From Phycisphaerales bacterium (GTDB lineage: Bacteria; Planctomycetota; Phycisphaerae; Phycisphaerales; UBA1924): 38,022 bases of DNA. A program made the position numbers and the translations under genes. The notes below the pieces were generated by a model. It made no database searches. It was not told the DNA's origin and was given only the letters and a program-made list of their open reading frames with translations. Below are positions 1 through 8,996 of the stretch, one piece after another (the first letter of the stretch is position 1; the number at the start of each line of letters is the position of its first letter). Location: the NCBI GenBank assembly GCA_028284805.1, contig JANQQZ010000115.1, forward strand, positions 1 to 38,022, given 5' to 3'.

Positions 1-698
1 ACCCGGTCCGCCGCCGACCGCCCGCCCGGACCGCTTGGGTCGCCGATCACGTCGTTGCTCAAGACCGCCCGCACATCGAGCCCGGCCTCCACCGCCGCCG
101 CCGCGTGCTTCCGCGCACCGAACAGCCCCTGCTCCTCCCCAGCGACGGGCATCAGCACGACCGTCGCATCCAGCCGCTCGCGCATCAGAAGCCGCGCGAG
201 CTCCAGACAAGCCGCAGTCCCGCTCGCGTCGTCGTTGGCTCCCGGCGCATCGATCTCGCTGTCGTTCACGTCGCTCGCCCGCGAGTCGTAGTGCGCGATC
301 ACGTAGTACAGCCGATCCCGCGCTTCAGGCATCGAGCCGGGGATCGTGCACATCACGTTCACGACCTCGACATCCCGCCCGATGCGACGACCGTCCGACT
401 CGACCAAGTGTGTGTCGAACGCAACAGTCACATCGTCGCGTCCAGCTTCCAGAGCGATCCGTTCGAACTCGGCTCTCAGCCACCGCCTCGCCGCCCCGAT
501 CCCGCGATCGTCGCTCTCGGTCTCGCTCAGCGTGTGCCGCGTGCCGAACCCGGCCAGCGTCTCGACGTCCGCGAGCAGCCGCTCGCCAGAAACGCCCCCG
601 CGAAGCCGATCCACGACCTTCCCGGGCGGATCCCCCACTCCGAGACCGACCGAGAGACCCACGCTCGCCGCCAAAGCCGTCATCGTCATCACACTCAT
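1..698 (-). CDS. Secreted M28-family metallopeptidase, N-terminal part (gene runs off the left edge)
   Basis: The minus strand reads as one frame from ATG at 698 to the window edge, about 232 residues, with no stop, so the C-terminus is missing. The first 25 residues look like a signal peptide (MSVMTMTALAASVGLSVG). Further on are the M28 zinc-peptidase marks: AHYDSR (first metal ligands), PGANDDASGT (bridging Asp) and AGEEQGLFGA (catalytic Glu followed by a metal ligand). M28 enzymes are di-zinc aminopeptidases or carboxypeptidases acting on peptides outside the cytoplasm. The start lies 22 nt from the divergent methylisocitrate lyase start, and no clear Shine-Dalgarno precedes it, so translation could be leaderless or begin nearby. 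Family is fairly sure; substrate is unknown. Confidence 0.85.
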   Translation of the reverse strand, partial: MSVMTMTALAASVGLSVGLGVGDPPGKVVDRLRGGVSGERLLADVETLAGFGTRHTLSETESDDRGIGAARRWLRAEFERIALEAGRDDVTVAFDTHLVESDGRRIGRDVEVVNVMCTIPGSMPEARDRLYYVIAHYDSRASDVNDSEIDAPGANDDASGTAACLELARLLMRERLDATVVLMPVAGEEQGLFGARKHAAAAVEAGLDVRAVLSNDVIGDPSGPGGRSAADR

Positions 699-720
699 GC
701 CGCCAGCATACCCTGATCGC

Positions 721-1611
721 ATGAGCACACACCCTGGACGTATTCTCCGCGAGCTCTGCACCCAAGGCACCGTCGCCGCCCCCGGCGCGTACAACGGCCT
801 CATCGCCCGCGAGGTCGCCCGCGTGGGCTTCACTGCCACCTACCTCTCCGGGGGCGCGCTCTCCGCGTCGTCAGGAGTCCCCGACATAGGCCTGCTCACT
901 CTCGACAGGTTCGCCGAGCGCGTCCGAGAGATCGCCCAGCACTCGGGGCTTCCCGTCATCGCCGACGCCGACACAGGCTTCGGCGAAGAAGAGATGGTCC
1001 GGCGCACCGTCATCGAGTACAACCGCGCCGGCGCCGCCTCCTGCCACATCGAGGACCAGGTCTTCCCCAAGCGCTGCGGCCACGTCGCGGGCAAGACCCT
1101 CATCGCTCTCGACCACTGCGTCGATAAGATCAAGTGGGCCGCAGAAGCCAGCGACGACTGCTCCGAAGGCGACTTCATCGTCTGCGCCCGCACCGACGCC
1201 CGCTCCGTCGACGGTCTCGCCGCCGCCATCGAACGCTCACACGCCTACGCCGAGGCGGGTGCCGACATGCTCTTCCCCGAGGGCCTCGAATCCGAAGACG
1301 AATTCGCTCGCTTCGCCGACGAGATGAACAAGCTGTGCGATCCCGCCCCACTGCTGCTCGCCAACATGACCGAGTTCGGCGCGACCCCACACATCCATCT
1401 CGATCGCTTCGGAGAGCTCGGCTACCACGTGGTCATCTACCCCGTCACCACCCTCCGCGTCACCATGCACGCCGTCCGCCACTTCCTCGCAGACCTTCAC
1501 GAGGGAGGCACCGCCGCGGAGTGGGAGGAGAGCATGCAGTCGCGAGACGATCTCTACGCGCTGCTGGGCTACAACCCGACCGGCGGCGGTTACAGCTTCC
1601 CCGCGCCCTGA
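721..1611 (+). CDS. prpB: Methylisocitrate lyase (isocitrate lyase/PEP mutase family)
   Basis: 296 residues, normal for PrpB. The enzyme cleaves 2-methylisocitrate to pyruvate and succinate, the last step of the methylcitrate cycle that consumes propionyl-CoA. The catalytic signature KRCGH is at residues 117-121 (Cys119 nucleophile), and the Mg-binding DADTGFG starts at Asp82. Thr/Ser and Gly patterns around YLSGGALSAS fit the family. ATG 721 is chosen because the homologous N-terminus (GRILRELC...APGAYNGLIA) begins just after it; the frame is open further upstream but that part lies antisense to the M28 gene. The citrate synthase gene 66 nt downstream supports PrpB over a generic PEP mutase-like lyase. 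No prpD or acnD is in the window. Confidence 0.9.
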   Translation: MSTHPGRILRELCTQGTVAAPGAYNGLIAREVARVGFTATYLSGGALSASSGVPDIGLLTLDRFAERVREIAQHSGLPVIADADTGFGEEEMVRRTVIEYNRAGAASCHIEDQVFPKRCGHVAGKTLIALDHCVDKIKWAAEASDDCSEGDFIVCARTDARSVDGLAAAIERSHAYAEAGADMLFPEGLESEDEFARFADEMNKLCDPAPLLLANMTEFGATPHIHLDRFGELGYHVVIYPVTTLRVTMHAVRHFLADLHEGGTAAEWEESMQSRDDLYALLGYNPTGGGYSFPAP

Positions 1612-1677
1612 CTCGTATACAGTCCTCTGACTTTCATCGCCACACCATCCACACACACCGACAGGGGAGCAACGATC

Positions 1678-2832
1678 ATGGCCACCAGCAAGCCCGCGGG
1701 CCTCGAAGGCATCGTCGCAGGCGACACCGAGATCTGCTCCGTCGCCCAAGGCGACCTCATCTACCGCGGCTACGAGATCTCCGATCTCGCCGAGAACGCC
1801 TGCTTCGAAGAGGTTGCCTATCTCCTGCTCGAGGGCCACAAGCCCGACGCCGATCAACTCCGCTTCTTCAAAGACGAGCTCATCTCCAACCGCGCGCTCC
1901 CACCTCAAGCCATTGACACGCTCAAGACGTGCGCCCCCATGCTCGAGCAGGGCACGGCCGTCCCCATGGACGTCCTCCGCTCAACACTCTCCGTCATCGG
2001 GCACACCGACCGCGACTGCCAGGACAACTCACCCGAGGCCAACCTCGCCAAGGCCAAGCGGATCACCGCCAAGATCCCCACGATCATCGGGCACATGCAG
2101 AACCTTATCGACGGCCGCGACCTCATCGGCGTCGACACCGGAGGCGACGCCAACCTCTCCCACGCCGCCAACCTCCTCTACATGATGACCGGAGAGCGTC
2201 CAACCCCCGAGGCAGAGAAGGTCATCGACGTCAGCCTCACCCTCTACGCCGAGCACGACTACAACGCCAGCACCTTCACCGCCCGCGTCATCGCCGCCAC
2301 CCTCTCCGACATGCACGGCGCCCTCACCGGCGCCATCGCCGCACTCAAGGGCCCACTCCACGGCGGCGCCAACGAGGCAGCCATGGTCATGCTCGCCGAG
2401 ATCCAGGAGCACATCGCCAAGGGAGGCACCGTCTCGGACTGGATGCACAACGCCTTCGAGACCAAGAAGAAGCTCATGGGCTTCGGTCACCGCGTCTACA
2501 AGAACGGCGACCACCGCGCCCCCATCCTCCAAGCCCTCGGCAAGAAGGTCGCCGAGCAGAAGGGCGGTGAGTTCGTCCAGCTCTTCGAGATCGGCGAGGA
2601 AGTCGAACGCATCATGCTCGAAGAGAAGAACATCTACCCCAACGTCGACTTCCCCTGCGGCATGACGTACTACACCCTGGGCATCCCCGTGCCGCAGTAC
2701 ACCCCCATCTTCGTCGCGAGCCGCGTCACAGGCTGGGCCGCCCACGTCATGGAGCAGCACGCCAACAACCGCCTCATCCGTCCGGTCTCCAACTACACCG
2801 GGCCCGCGGTCTCCAAGTGGAACGACGCCTGA
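1678..2832 (+). CDS. prpC: 2-methylcitrate synthase / citrate synthase
   Basis: 384 residues, the size of the short citrate synthase/methylcitrate synthase group. It condenses propionyl-CoA (or acetyl-CoA) with oxaloacetate. The catalytic triad is visible: His228 in GPLHGGANEAAM, His271 in GFGHRVYKN and Asp324 in NVDFPCG. A Shine-Dalgarno GGGGAG lies 8 nt before ATG 1678. Adjacency to prpB is the reason for choosing methylcitrate synthase; sequence alone does not separate it from GltA. If this is the only citrate synthase in the genome it may serve both the TCA and methylcitrate cycles. The stop at 2832 lies 8 nt before the likely GTG start of the next gene. Confidence 0.88.
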   Translation: MATSKPAGLEGIVAGDTEICSVAQGDLIYRGYEISDLAENACFEEVAYLLLEGHKPDADQLRFFKDELISNRALPPQAIDTLKTCAPMLEQGTAVPMDVLRSTLSVIGHTDRDCQDNSPEANLAKAKRITAKIPTIIGHMQNLIDGRDLIGVDTGGDANLSHAANLLYMMTGERPTPEAEKVIDVSLTLYAEHDYNASTFTARVIAATLSDMHGALTGAIAALKGPLHGGANEAAMVMLAEIQEHIAKGGTVSDWMHNAFETKKKLMGFGHRVYKNGDHRAPILQALGKKVAEQKGGEFVQLFEIGEEVERIMLEEKNIYPNVDFPCGMTYYTLGIPVPQYTPIFVASRVTGWAAHVMEQHANNRLIRPVSNYTGPAVSKWNDA

Positions 2833-2840
2833 TCCAGGGC

Positions 2841-3680
2841 GTGACGGGCACACGCACCATCTCATCGATAGCTGTCATGGCGATCGCCTGCGCGCTCGCC
2901 AACGCATCACCGCGCGTTCAACCAGCAGGCCCGCTCTTCGAAGCCGCGTTCGAAGGTCCGGCCTCGTTGAAACCTATCGAACCGATTGCCCACCCAAAGA
3001 ACTTCGAGGCCGTGCCAGATCCGGACGACGACTCGAACAACACGCTCCGGGTCACAATCCCCGAAGGCCAGCACTACGGCGGCTCGTTCAGCGTGCCCAC
3101 CGCCGATGTCCTGGATGAAGAGCCCACCCGCATCTTCATGCGGTACCGCCTCCGCTTCGATTCAACCTGGAATCCACAGCACTCGGGCAAGCTCCCCGGT
3201 TTCGGAGGCACCTACAACCGAGCCGGCTGGGGAGGTAAACCATCAGACGGCACCAACGGCTGGTCGGCCCGAGGCATGTTCGGCCCCATCGATGACCAGG
3301 GACGCACACCCGTCGGCTCCTACATCTACCACGCTGATATGGTCGAGAACGACCAGACCTACGGCAACAGCGAGTGGTGGGACATCCGCCTCGAACGCGA
3401 ACGCTGGTACACCATCGAGCAAGAGATCCAGATCGACTCCATCGGCGAGGAAGGCGGGAACGCGGACGGCTGGATCCGCGCCTGGGTGGACGGCCAACTC
3501 GTGTTCGACCGGAAACGCTTACACGTCAGAGACAACGATGCCCTGTGCATCGAACGCGTCTGGGCAAACTTCTACTACGGCGGCAAGACCCCGGCGCCAA
3601 CCACCATGTCGCTGCTCATCGACGACTTCGCAGCCTTCAGGACTCGAGATGACACTCAGGACCCGAGCACCCCGCGATAG
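2841..3680 (+). CDS. Secreted polysaccharide lyase family 14-like protein
   Basis: 279 residues from GTG 2841; the frame is open back to a GTG at 2817 inside prpC, but starting at 2841 gives a clean signal peptide (TISSIAVMAIACALANAS). The body shows the PL14/alginate-lyase-like jelly-roll pattern: HSGKLPGFGG, GWSARGMFG, a YIYHAD strand, then a dG-W-I-R-A-W-V-D-G-Q strand, and NFYYGGKTP followed by a final LLIDDFAAF strand. PL14 members cleave uronic-acid polysaccharides such as alginate or glucuronan by beta-elimination. The order of motifs matches by eye; no domain search was run. It is probably exported to degrade algal-type polysaccharide. Its last 25 nt overlap the convergent glycosyltransferase gene. 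It is an odd neighbour for propionate genes. Confidence 0.7.
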   Translation: MTGTRTISSIAVMAIACALANASPRVQPAGPLFEAAFEGPASLKPIEPIAHPKNFEAVPDPDDDSNNTLRVTIPEGQHYGGSFSVPTADVLDEEPTRIFMRYRLRFDSTWNPQHSGKLPGFGGTYNRAGWGGKPSDGTNGWSARGMFGPIDDQGRTPVGSYIYHADMVENDQTYGNSEWWDIRLERERWYTIEQEIQIDSIGEEGGNADGWIRAWVDGQLVFDRKRLHVRDNDALCIERVWANFYYGGKTPAPTTMSLLIDDFAAFRTRDDTQDPSTPR

Positions 3681-5326
3681 ATCGAGTCCACTTCGCTGAC
3701 ATGCCCTGGGTACGTCTGCAGCTCACTCGCCGCATGCACCCCTGAGGCGCTCGGCACCGCGATCTCACCAGTGACGACACGTGTGATCTGTCGCGCAAGA
3801 TCCTCGGGCCGGCCGCCCGCAAAGAACAACCCATTCCCTATCTCTGACTCATCAAGCGACCGGATCGTGTCCGCCGCCCCGCCGAGCCGCGATGCGATCA
3901 CCATCTTCCCCGCGTGCAGATGCTCCCACATCACCAAAGGCGAGTTGTCGAACCACACGTGAGGCAGCAGCCCCACGTCGTACTCCCCGCCCGCGTTGAT
4001 CAGCTGCAAAATGTCGTACCCGCCCAAGAAGTTGACCTCGGGGAACGCGGCCAAGCGCTTGCGGAAACTCCAGTCCTTCCCCTGCGCCCGGATGATGAAC
4101 TGGCACCGCTGGCGGACATCCCGCTCAAGCAGCATCACCGCACGGCACAGCACCTCCAGCCCCTTGTTGGGCCGAGTCGTCCCGAAGAAACCAAACCGCA
4201 GAGGACGCGTCGCGGCCGCCGGATCCCACGGGCGTTTCTCGTAGAACGGACTCCGCCTCGCCTTCCGATTGATCTGATCGAAGTGAGGCTGCCCGTACCG
4301 CACCACCCGGATCTTCTCCCGTGGAACACCCATGCTCGCGTGCAGCTCTCGGTTGAACTCGCTCGGGGGCGTGATCAAATCCGCGGCCTTCATCGCCTCG
4401 ATCCCCGCGAGCCGACGACGCCCGTACTCGTTTACAACGTTCAGATGCACATCACCACTAGACGTAAATCGCTCATTTTCGTCGAGTTCCAACGGCACAG
4501 GTACCTTTGCTTCACCCGGCTCACCGTCGAAGAAACGATGTCGCAGCAGCCCATCGTCATCGCCCGACACCGCATGCCCGAGCGCCGCCGAGTCCTCGGG
4601 CAGCAGATTCCGTCGATCACGGCTCGGCCCGTCGTCGCCCTCGCTACGCCGAAGCACACGCTTCGCCTTCAGCTTGACCAGTTCCGTCTGCTTGGGCCCG
4701 AGCCCCCGTTCCGCGATTCCGTGCACCACCCGCTTCGCACGCTTCACACCAGGCGCATCCGCCTCGAGACACCCGACACACCGCGCCCCACCCGCGTAGT
4801 CCCGGCAAAGCTCACGCTCGCCGTGGAGCAGATCGACCTGAGGGCACGCGTACCAGTAGTTGTGCGGCGTGACCACCACCGCCCGCCCGCTTGTCTTCAT
4901 CGCCGCGATCAGATCGAGCCCGAACCCCTCCAGCGAGTGCACGTGCACCAACTCGACGCGGTGCTCATCAAGCCAACGCAAGACAAGCCGCGACTGCTCC
5001 GGGCACGCGATCTCCCTCGCCTGATTCCGGAAGTTCGCCGCAGAAGGCGACAGGTTCGGGCTGTTCACCACCTCGTCGCACCGCACGCCGCGCCAGACCT
5101 CACGATGCCGAACCCGCATCCCGGGCACCGCCGAGTACGCCATCCCGCTCGAGAGGTAACACACCTCGTGCCCCGTGATCACCAGCCCCGCGGCCAGCTC
5201 GGACGCGCTCAGGTTGTACCCAGTTCCCTCAGCCGCCTGCAACGCGAGCCTCGCCCAACCCAGAATCGCAATCCGCACAGGCCGCTCGGTCCGAGGCCAC
5301 CCCGCTGGTGCCCGCGTAACGCTCAT
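3656..5326 (-). CDS. Glycosyltransferase family 4 protein (third gene of the operon)
   Basis: 556 residues from ATG 5326. This start overlaps the stop of the upstream GT2 gene as ATGA, and the GT-B N-terminal strand (VRIAILGW) follows; a longer frame to 5407 would lie inside the GT2 gene. The N-terminal half has VELVHVHSLEGFG and TPHNYWYACPQVDLL, followed by a Cys cluster (C.DY.GGARC.GC). The C-terminal half has the GT4 nucleotide-sugar fold with FFGTTRPNKGLEVLC, LLPHVWFDNSPLVMWEHLHAG and SRLGG. It transfers a sugar from a nucleotide donor, presumably in surface polysaccharide or glycan synthesis. A 90-residue insert rich in charged residues sits between the two halves. It resembles the first gene of this operon in the Cys-cluster region, so the two are probably paralogues. 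Donor and acceptor are unknown. Confidence 0.85.
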   Translation of the reverse strand: MSVTRAPAGWPRTERPVRIAILGWARLALQAAEGTGYNLSASELAAGLVITGHEVCYLSSGMAYSAVPGMRVRHREVWRGVRCDEVVNSPNLSPSAANFRNQAREIACPEQSRLVLRWLDEHRVELVHVHSLEGFGLDLIAAMKTSGRAVVVTPHNYWYACPQVDLLHGERELCRDYAGGARCVGCLEADAPGVKRAKRVVHGIAERGLGPKQTELVKLKAKRVLRRSEGDDGPSRDRRNLLPEDSAALGHAVSGDDDGLLRHRFFDGEPGEAKVPVPLELDENERFTSSGDVHLNVVNEYGRRRLAGIEAMKAADLITPPSEFNRELHASMGVPREKIRVVRYGQPHFDQINRKARRSPFYEKRPWDPAAATRPLRFGFFGTTRPNKGLEVLCRAVMLLERDVRQRCQFIIRAQGKDWSFRKRLAAFPEVNFLGGYDILQLINAGGEYDVGLLPHVWFDNSPLVMWEHLHAGKMVIASRLGGAADTIRSLDESEIGNGLFFAGGRPEDLARQITRVVTGEIAVPSASGVHAASELQTYPGHVSEVDSIYRGVLGS

Positions 5327-6951
5327 CCAGTCGAAACCGGATCCGACCGCGTATCGCGTCGAACCGTCAGCCCATGCGCAACAGACCGCACAAGAGTCCG
5401 TGCCCACGCCACGCCGAACGACACAACCGCACCCAGGCCGCCAGGCTCGATCGTCGCCCGTGAGAGATCATCCTGGGCGACATGCAGCGTTGCTCTCCCC
5501 AACAGCAGCGGAAACTCACACGCCTCGTCGATCACCACGACCGCATCAGGCCGGCGCTTCCAGAACACCGCCTGAGCACGCAGCTTCCCAAGTCTCGTCG
5601 GTCGGTACCGCACGATCGGTACCCGACCCGCACCCGACATCGGCGCATCACCACCGTGAGCTGCACCAGCATCGTCTTGCTTCAGGACCACACGCCATCG
5701 CGGCATGTCCCCTGCCCGCCCCGATGCGATCAGCTCATTCACAACACCCGCACGCCACGACTCCGCCGCATCGAAACCGGCACGCCCCGCAGCGATCACC
5801 ACGACCTCGCCGCGCAGCGCGCCAACCCGGGCAAGCGCGTCCACCGAGTCACACCGCTCGGCCTGGAAATCCAGCTTCCCGTCAACGCCACGCACCGCGT
5901 CCGAAACCGCCCGCACGGTCAGCACCGCCTCGGTCATCCGCCTGTTCAGCGCCGCCGACTTCGCCTGGCGAAGCAGCCGCCAGCTCCACCTGAGCCACAC
6001 CCGACGCAGCGACGCACCCTCGAGATGCTTCGCGTTCATCCACAGCAGATTGCGGTGCAGGTAGTACCCACGAACCGGCGTCAGCTTGTGCGTCCAGGGC
6101 GTGTGATACACCACCGCATCCAACGCACACACAACCCGCCACCCCGCCCGCTTGATCCGCAGACACCAGTCCGCGTCGTCGCAGTAGATGAAGAACCGGT
6201 CGTCCCAGTACCCCACACCCTCGATCGCAGCCCAGCGCACCAGCATGCTGCACGCGCTCACGATGTCAACGTCGCGCACACCCTCGACGGTCTCACGCAG
6301 CGATTCCACCTCGCCCTCGCGCGCCGGGCCCATCACGCCGGCCTCACGGTCGTAGTAGATCGTCGATTCGATCGTCGTCCGCCGGTCGCCCAGATCCACC
6401 GTGCGCGAACCGACTAAGGCGATCCGCGTGTCCGTCTCCGCGGCACGACGCAGACGAACCAGCGCATCTGCCGGCAGATCGATGTCGTCATCGAGAAGCC
6501 AGACGAAATCAGGACCACCCGTCGTCCCCGGCTCCCCGAACAGCTCGCGCACCGCCGCGAAGCCCGTGTTGAACCCGCCGCATCCCCCGAGGTTCGACCG
6601 GTTCTCCACCACGGTCAACGACCCCAGCCCAAGGCGGTTCGTCACCCCCGTCGCCCGAACACGGAACGAAGCCAGCGACCCCACCGAAGAGCTGTTCGAA
6701 GCAACACGCTCGGGTGCAAACCAGTCCGAGAGAGCCTCAGAGGTCCCGTCATCCGACGCGTTGTCAACGACAACCGCGTGCAGCAAGGCATCACGCGTGT
6801 CCATCGCGCCGAGACGCTCGAGCACGCGGCGGACATCCGTACGCCGATTCCAGGTCACGATCACAGCGACCACGCACACCGCACGCGAACTCCGCGCCCC
6901 CGCGGCAGCAGTCTCACGCTCACCCGACGCTGTCGCTGTGAACTCGATCAA
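5323..6951 (-). CDS. Glycosyltransferase family 2 protein, GlfT2/rhamnosyltransferase-like (second gene of the operon)
   Basis: 542 residues from TTG 6951. This TTG overlaps the upstream stop as TTGA and is preceded by GGAG with 5-nt spacing, so it is preferred over the upstream GTG/ATG options. The GT-A domain shows AVIVTWNRR, VVVDNASDDGTSEAL, NLGGCGGFNTGF, the DXD-like WLLDDDIDLP and YCDDADWCLRIKRAGW, typical of GT2 enzymes of the galactofuranosyl/rhamnosyl group. A C-terminal region of about 180 residues is not recognised. It works with the two flanking GT4 genes, to which it is coupled by 4-nt overlaps, probably adding successive sugars to one glycan. The protein has no clear membrane segment, so it likely acts at the cytoplasmic face. 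Confidence 0.85.
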   Translation of the reverse strand: MIEFTATASGERETAAAGARSSRAVCVVAVIVTWNRRTDVRRVLERLGAMDTRDALLHAVVVDNASDDGTSEALSDWFAPERVASNSSSVGSLASFRVRATGVTNRLGLGSLTVVENRSNLGGCGGFNTGFAAVRELFGEPGTTGGPDFVWLLDDDIDLPADALVRLRRAAETDTRIALVGSRTVDLGDRRTTIESTIYYDREAGVMGPAREGEVESLRETVEGVRDVDIVSACSMLVRWAAIEGVGYWDDRFFIYCDDADWCLRIKRAGWRVVCALDAVVYHTPWTHKLTPVRGYYLHRNLLWMNAKHLEGASLRRVWLRWSWRLLRQAKSAALNRRMTEAVLTVRAVSDAVRGVDGKLDFQAERCDSVDALARVGALRGEVVVIAAGRAGFDAAESWRAGVVNELIASGRAGDMPRWRVVLKQDDAGAAHGGDAPMSGAGRVPIVRYRPTRLGKLRAQAVFWKRRPDAVVVIDEACEFPLLLGRATLHVAQDDLSRATIEPGGLGAVVSFGVAWARTLVRSVAHGLTVRRDTRSDPVSTG

Positions 6952-8480
6952 CCCTGCTCCGAATCCTTCCGGCTCGGCCCGCCCCACCGGGCCTTCCGCG
7001 ACGATAGCACGCGCCCGTACAACCCGACGAGAGCCGAAACATGCTCTCCCATCGTGATCCACGGGCGAACCGAACCACGCAGCTCGCTCAACCGACCCGA
7101 CTCCCGGATCAGGCCAGCGATCACGCGTGCCAGATCGACACGGTCGTTTGCCCGGAACAGCACGCCGTCAACACCGTCGCCAACGATGTCCGGGATCCCA
7201 CCGATCCGGCTGCCGATGACCGGCACGCCCAGCGCCCGGGCCTCGATCGCGGTCTGAGGACCGTTGTCCTGCCAAACCGAAGGGACCACGACCGCGTGTA
7301 CTCCCGCCAGCAACCCGGGCACGTCGGACCGGGCGTACCGACCACCAAACGTCACGCCAGCGAGATCACCCCGGATCTCTCCCACACGCGCCAACTCCGC
7401 GTCGACTCCCGTCCCGTACGCAGACAGATGCACGCGACGCCGGTACGCAACCTCCAGCAAGGCCAGCGCGTCGCACAGCACACCCAGCCCCTTCGGATAC
7501 GAACCGAAACCGAGGAACACCAGACGCAAAGGCAGCATCTCGGGCGGAGCCGCCGGTCGCTCGGAGTCGGACACCCCAGCAGCCCACGACCCAATCGGCA
7601 AGGTCATTGTCGTCGATCCGGAAACCCCCATGCGAACGCAGATCTCCGCCGCCGCAGAGGACACCGCCGCCACAGCACCGCACGCGTTCAACGCATCCAC
7701 GAACGCCCGCCGACGCACGCCGTACCGACCAGCTACCCGGCCCGACGCCTCCGCGCTCGGCAACCCATCTTCAATGGGAACCCACAGCGGATGCTCGTAC
7801 GCCCACAGCGCACGTGTCTCCGCCGTCGGCTCACCAGTCTCATAAAAGCTCATCACGGGCGCGCGCTCAGGCGGCGCGATGCTCGGCGGCGAACCCGCCC
7901 CACCCGCCCGGCGCCGACGCTCCGATATCCGGTCGATCGACGCCTCACACGATTCGCACGCAAGCCCACCCTCGTAGTCCACGCAAGGCGAACGCCGCCC
8001 ACGCAGCAGATACACCTGCGGGCAGAACGCGTGATAGTTGTGCACACTGAACACCACCGAAGCACCGTGCCGACGGGCCACGCCAACGATCCCCGCGCTG
8101 AAACCCTCGAACCCGTGAACGTGCACGACATCGGGCCGAAACCGTCGGCACACCCATCCGAACGCCCGCTCCACCGCCCGGCTCAACGCCTCGTCCTCGG
8201 GCCCGCCGAACTGCCAGAGCGACGGCGCAAGCACCGGAGAGTTCAGGACCTGGAACCGGCATACCCCCTCAACAGGGTCCATCTCTTCCGCGCGGCACCG
8301 CCCGACACCCCGCCCGAACATTCCGGCTTGGTACACATGCCCGGCGCTCACCACACCCACCACGCAGCCCGCCGACGACAGCTCACGCGCCAGATCCGCC
8401 ACATAGCCGGCGATCCCGCCCGATCCACCGGCGCCCCCTCCGTGAGATGCCGGACTCACGAGCAGAACCCGCACGCGCAC
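6948..8480 (-). CDS. Glycosyltransferase family 4 protein (first gene of the operon)
   Basis: 510 residues from GTG 8480. GTG 8474 is equally possible, with AAGG 8 nt upstream of it; the frame also opens at GTG 8543. The GT-B N-terminal half begins VRVLLVSPASHGGGAGGSGG and contains DVVHVHGFEG and VHNYHAFCPQVYLL with a Cys cluster (C.DYEGGLAC.SC). The C-terminal half has FLGFGSYPKGLGVLCDAL, VVPSVWQDNGPQTAIEA and GSRIGGIPDIVGDG, the GT4 donor-binding E-X7-E region. It heads the minus-strand GT4-GT2-GT4 operon and shares the HNY..CPQV.LL plus Cys-cluster block with the last gene. It probably starts or extends a surface glycan. Promoter must lie in 8481-8600; no convincing -35/-10 pair was found there. 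Confidence 0.85.
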   Translation of the reverse strand: MRVRVLLVSPASHGGGAGGSGGIAGYVADLARELSSAGCVVGVVSAGHVYQAGMFGRGVGRCRAEEMDPVEGVCRFQVLNSPVLAPSLWQFGGPEDEALSRAVERAFGWVCRRFRPDVVHVHGFEGFSAGIVGVARRHGASVVFSVHNYHAFCPQVYLLRGRRSPCVDYEGGLACESCEASIDRISERRRRAGGAGSPPSIAPPERAPVMSFYETGEPTAETRALWAYEHPLWVPIEDGLPSAEASGRVAGRYGVRRRAFVDALNACGAVAAVSSAAAEICVRMGVSGSTTMTLPIGSWAAGVSDSERPAAPPEMLPLRLVFLGFGSYPKGLGVLCDALALLEVAYRRRVHLSAYGTGVDAELARVGEIRGDLAGVTFGGRYARSDVPGLLAGVHAVVVPSVWQDNGPQTAIEARALGVPVIGSRIGGIPDIVGDGVDGVLFRANDRVDLARVIAGLIRESGRLSELRGSVRPWITMGEHVSALVGLYGRVLSSRKARWGGPSRKDSEQG

Positions 8481-8581
8481 CGCCTTTCTCAACCCAGACG
8501 CAAGCCCGACCGCCCTTCGGACCGTATATTCATACAGAACCACAGGCCCACGCGAAAGCCGGCCCGCGCAGGAAACCCCCA

Positions 8582-8977
8582 GTGATCAACAAGTGGCTCC
8601 AATCCAAGCGCATCGCACTCCAAGAGCGCATCGCCTTCCTCCACAAACTCCGCCTGCGGGCATTTGCCATCGTCGTCGGGCTCGTGCTCGCAGTCGTCGG
8701 GGTGATCAGCATCGTTTCGGCACCCGCCTGGCCCATCGTCGCGGGCGCCTTCGCCATCGCGGCCGTCGCGGTCAATTCCGTAGCCTCGAGACTCACCATC
8801 ACCAAGACCATCTGCATCGGCTGCGGACAGAACCTCGCGCAGCAGCCCATCGGGCAGTACGGCGTCGTCTGCCCCAAGTGCGGCACCATCTCCACACCCG
8901 CCGACGCCCCGCGCCTGGCCGAGCACGCCCAGCCAATGCCGTCCGATCCGGACCACGCCGACACCAAGACCGCCTGA
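8582..8977 (+). CDS. Small membrane protein with C-terminal zinc ribbon
   Basis: 131 residues from GTG 8582, preceded by AGGA with about 8 nt spacing. The frame is open back to 8447, but that part is antisense to the glycosyltransferase start. A basic N-terminus (residues 1-26) is followed by two hydrophobic segments (about 27-47 and 50-67) and then a four-Cys zinc-ribbon: C78-x2-C81 and C97-x2-C100 (CIGC...CPKC). No known function. It sits alone, divergent from the glycosyltransferase operon and convergent with trigger factor, 19 nt apart. The topology suggests a hairpin in the inner membrane with the zinc ribbon in the cytoplasm. Confidence 0.75.
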   Translation: MINKWLQSKRIALQERIAFLHKLRLRAFAIVVGLVLAVVGVISIVSAPAWPIVAGAFAIAAVAVNSVASRLTITKTICIGCGQNLAQQPIGQYGVVCPKCGTISTPADAPRLAEHAQPMPSDPDHADTKTA

Positions 8978-8985
8978 CCAGGCGG
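8970..8985. terminator. Possible bidirectional stem-loop between convergent genes
   Basis: A perfect 6-bp inverted repeat CCGCCT/AGGCGG with a GACC loop spans the stop codon of the zinc-ribbon gene and lies 12 nt past the trigger factor stop on the other strand. No T-tract follows on either side, so termination is only suggested by position. Confidence 0.3.
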
Positions 8986-8996
8986 GCCGCTCCGCG

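Noticed and set aside
5327-5407. Longer N-terminus of the third glycosyltransferase
   Set aside because: It would lie fully inside the GT2 gene; the ATGA overlap start at 5326 fits the operon pattern.
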